From assembly GCF_000758825.1 (NCBI RefSeq), contig NZ_JRMX01000005.1, forward strand, positions 149,019-213,018: a stretch of DNA of 64,000 bases. Direction: 5' to 3'. This document shows, piece by piece, positions 62,977-64,000 of this stretch. Each line of letters starts with the position of its first letter. Positions within the stretch are counted from its first letter, which is position 1. Position numbers and translations under genes: made by a program. The DNA is from Arcanobacterium sp. S3PF19 (GTDB lineage: Bacteria; Actinomycetota; Actinomycetes; Actinomycetales; Actinomycetaceae). The notes beneath the pieces are model-generated. The model was given only the letters and a program-made list of their open reading frames with translations. It was not told the DNA's origin and made no database searches.

Positions 62977-63057
62977 AAACCGCAAAAACAAAAGACCCCA
63001 CTCCCACCAAATACTGCGGGCCCTATCCCCCGCATTGTTACACACACTGCACCACAC

Positions 63058-63487
63058 AGTATACCTTTGTCAACCGGTAACGCATTACCGCCCGCAATCG
63101 CAGCAGTATCAGGTTGCGGAATTCCCGCATTCTTCAAAGCAGGTGTCGCTTTGCGTGTGTATAAAAACAGCCCCGGTCTGTGCTGTTTTGCCTGTCTGCT
63201 TTTTCCTGCGCTTGCTTTACCTGCGGTCTAAACCGTTTAAGTCAGGATCAATGTTAATCTCCTAATTGCTGTGGTCTGTTTCCGGTTCGACACTTCGGTG
63301 CAGGGATCACCCCCGCGTATGCGGGAAAGACTATGTCAGGTCGCGGCCCTCGAGCTTATCCCATCCCGAAAGCTCCAAAAGGACTTTTCGGTGAAACGCT
63401 CGAATCTGTGCTCCTTCTGCCAGTGCGCTATTTTTCCTGCCGGCTCATATTCTTTTTTTCACGTATTTTCTTTCTCCTTTATGGTGG
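63058..63487. other. 430-base stretch without a gene, containing a lone CRISPR-like repeat
   Basis: Apart from the repeat at 63304-63331 I see no gene. TTGACA and TATACT elements at about 63072-63056 (minus strand) may serve the small membrane protein gene. A plus-strand frame here would encode GSPPRMRER, the kind of spurious peptide that type I-E repeats produce. Confidence 0.4.
63304..63331. CRISPR. Solitary type I-E-like CRISPR repeat
   Basis: The 28-base sequence starts GGATCACCCCCGCG and ends TATGCGGGAAAGAC, with CCCGC-GTAT-GCGGG as internal palindrome. Length, the GGATCACCCC opening and the stem match actinobacterial type I-E repeats as I know them. No second copy lies one repeat-spacer unit (about 61 bases) away on either side, and no cas gene is in the window. 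It may be a relic of an array or a single captured repeat. Confidence 0.5.
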
Positions 63488-63742
63488 CTAGTGTTTCTTG
63501 TCGGTTAGGTCGGTTCTTGCTCCCCGCCCGGGACGGTTCTTATTCCATTCGTCTATCGTGCCCGGCAGCCAGCCTCTTACTGCTCTTATACCGCTGCCGG
63601 TGTAGGCGTCCGGTGTGGGGAGTAAGCCTTTTGCCGAGTATGATTTGGCCGTGTTGAAGGTGACTCCTATGCGTGCGGCCAGATCAGTTAGGGCTAGATA
63701 ATGGATGGGTGCTTCGTTTGTTTTTCCTGTGTCTGCCGGCAT
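63488..63742 (-). CDS. Excisionase/AlpA-like helix-turn-helix protein
   Basis: 84 residues, SD AGGAGACAAA. The core YLALTDLAARIGVTFNTAKSYSAKG is a MerR-like winged helix read as in excisionases and small plasmid or phage regulators, followed by a basic wing (GIRAVRGWLPGTIDEWNKNR). No integrase is visible before the window edge. Its presence points to an integrated or decayed mobile element at this end. Confidence 0.65.
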   Translation of the reverse strand: MPADTGKTNEAPIHYLALTDLAARIGVTFNTAKSYSAKGLLPTPDAYTGSGIRAVRGWLPGTIDEWNKNRPGRGARTDLTDKKH

Positions 63743-63770
63743 TTTGTCTCCTTTCTCGTTTACAACAATA

Positions 63771-63796
63771 ACTATATATACTTAAACGTCTATAGT
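63771..63796. promoter_or_regulatory. Inverted repeat upstream of the excisionase-like gene
   Basis: ACTATA and TATAGT, 14 bases apart, in an AT-rich tract 30 to 55 bases upstream of the start codon. It could be the promoter and operator of this small regulator. Confidence 0.35.
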
Positions 63797-64000
63797 AAAG
63801 ATGCGAACAACAAAAACAAAATGAACTACATCACAAAACAGCACACAAAAACACCCTTCCACCCACTCATCCCAATCAGGGGCATTTGCGATTCTTCCCC
63901 ACGCACACCCAAGAGGCCCGCCTCACGGAGTTTACAGCCCCGGCTCTTCCGCCACCGCAGATGGGGAAAAGTAATTACTTCTATGATTACTCCCCCCCCC
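63797..64000. other. Right-edge non-coding DNA ending in a C9 tract
   Basis: No supported gene. The minus strand is open from the edge to about 63830 (about 56 codons) without a recognisable domain. GTAAT/ATTAC flank a short loop near 63971-63990. The last nine bases (63992-64000) are all C. Confidence 0.4.

Noticed and set aside
63261..63300. Possible tRNA T-arm (GGTTCGA near 63284)
   Set aside because: The flanking bases do not pair into a T-stem, and no acceptor or anticodon arm can be drawn.
63271..63657. A 128-codon plus-strand frame containing GSPPRMRER
   Set aside because: The peptide is the translation of the CRISPR-like repeat and the rest is antisense to the excisionase-like gene; no SD or domain.

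Overview
The window looks like chromosomal DNA of an actinobacterium in or near the Actinomycetaceae. Gene order in several blocks matches conserved blocks known from Mycobacterium tuberculosis (Rv1691-Rv1698, Rv2173-Rv2176, Rv2204c-Rv2206, Rv2213-Rv2225). GTG/TTG starts are frequent and some genes appear leaderless. A PPi-dependent phosphofructokinase and a polyphosphate glucokinase, a pairing reported for oral Actinomyces, lie in the same window. The genus cannot be fixed from the sequence alone. No tRNA or rRNA gene was seen; the one structured RNA is RNase P RNA.

Layout. 1-10002 (minus) is one tightly coupled operon: TPR protein, HAD phosphatase, a 44-residue microprotein, tlyA, NAD kinase, recN, steA, steB/mctB, a small PNPT-like membrane protein, and murJ (cut by the left edge). 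10164-15440 is a cell-envelope signalling cassette: prenyl diphosphate synthase, an Rv2175c-like DNA-binding protein, a LysM/transglycosylase and a PASTA Ser/Thr kinase. 15540-23921 holds PPi-PFK, a degenerate receiver protein, an FKBP lipoprotein, an A-type Fe-S carrier, a glycerate-kinase-like protein, an M20 dipeptidase, DUF3043 and leucyl aminopeptidase. 24147-26929 is lpd-sucB. 27141-37901 is an MFS transporter, DUF4191, and the glutamine synthetase block glnA1 ... glnE-glnA2, with a polar amino-acid ABC transporter operon between glnA1 and glnE. 38006-45526 carries panB, map, ppgK, rnpB, yaaA, a YhgE/Pip-type export pair and panD.

From 45527 to the right edge the window is accessory and almost entirely minus strand. 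It holds a sortase-assembled pilus island: a tip adhesin of about 2300 residues, a major pilin, a class C sortase and a short pilin. It also holds a BspA/G5-type surface protein, a second wall-anchored protein followed by a broken InlB-repeat fragment, an acyltransferase, an Xre regulator with a small membrane protein, a solitary type I-E-like CRISPR repeat, and an excisionase-like gene next to a poly-C tract at the window edge. Homopolymeric G/C tracts cluster just upstream of the tip adhesin and suggest phase-variable expression.

How it fits together. The left two thirds handle cell-wall building and separation (MurJ, SteA/SteB, transglycosylase, PASTA kinase), nitrogen assimilation (GlnA1, GlnA2, GlnE, amino-acid uptake), pantothenate supply (PanB, PanD) and phosphoanhydride-driven glycolysis (PPi-PFK, PpgK). 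The right third is a surface-display and adhesion island flanked by remnants of mobile or defence DNA.
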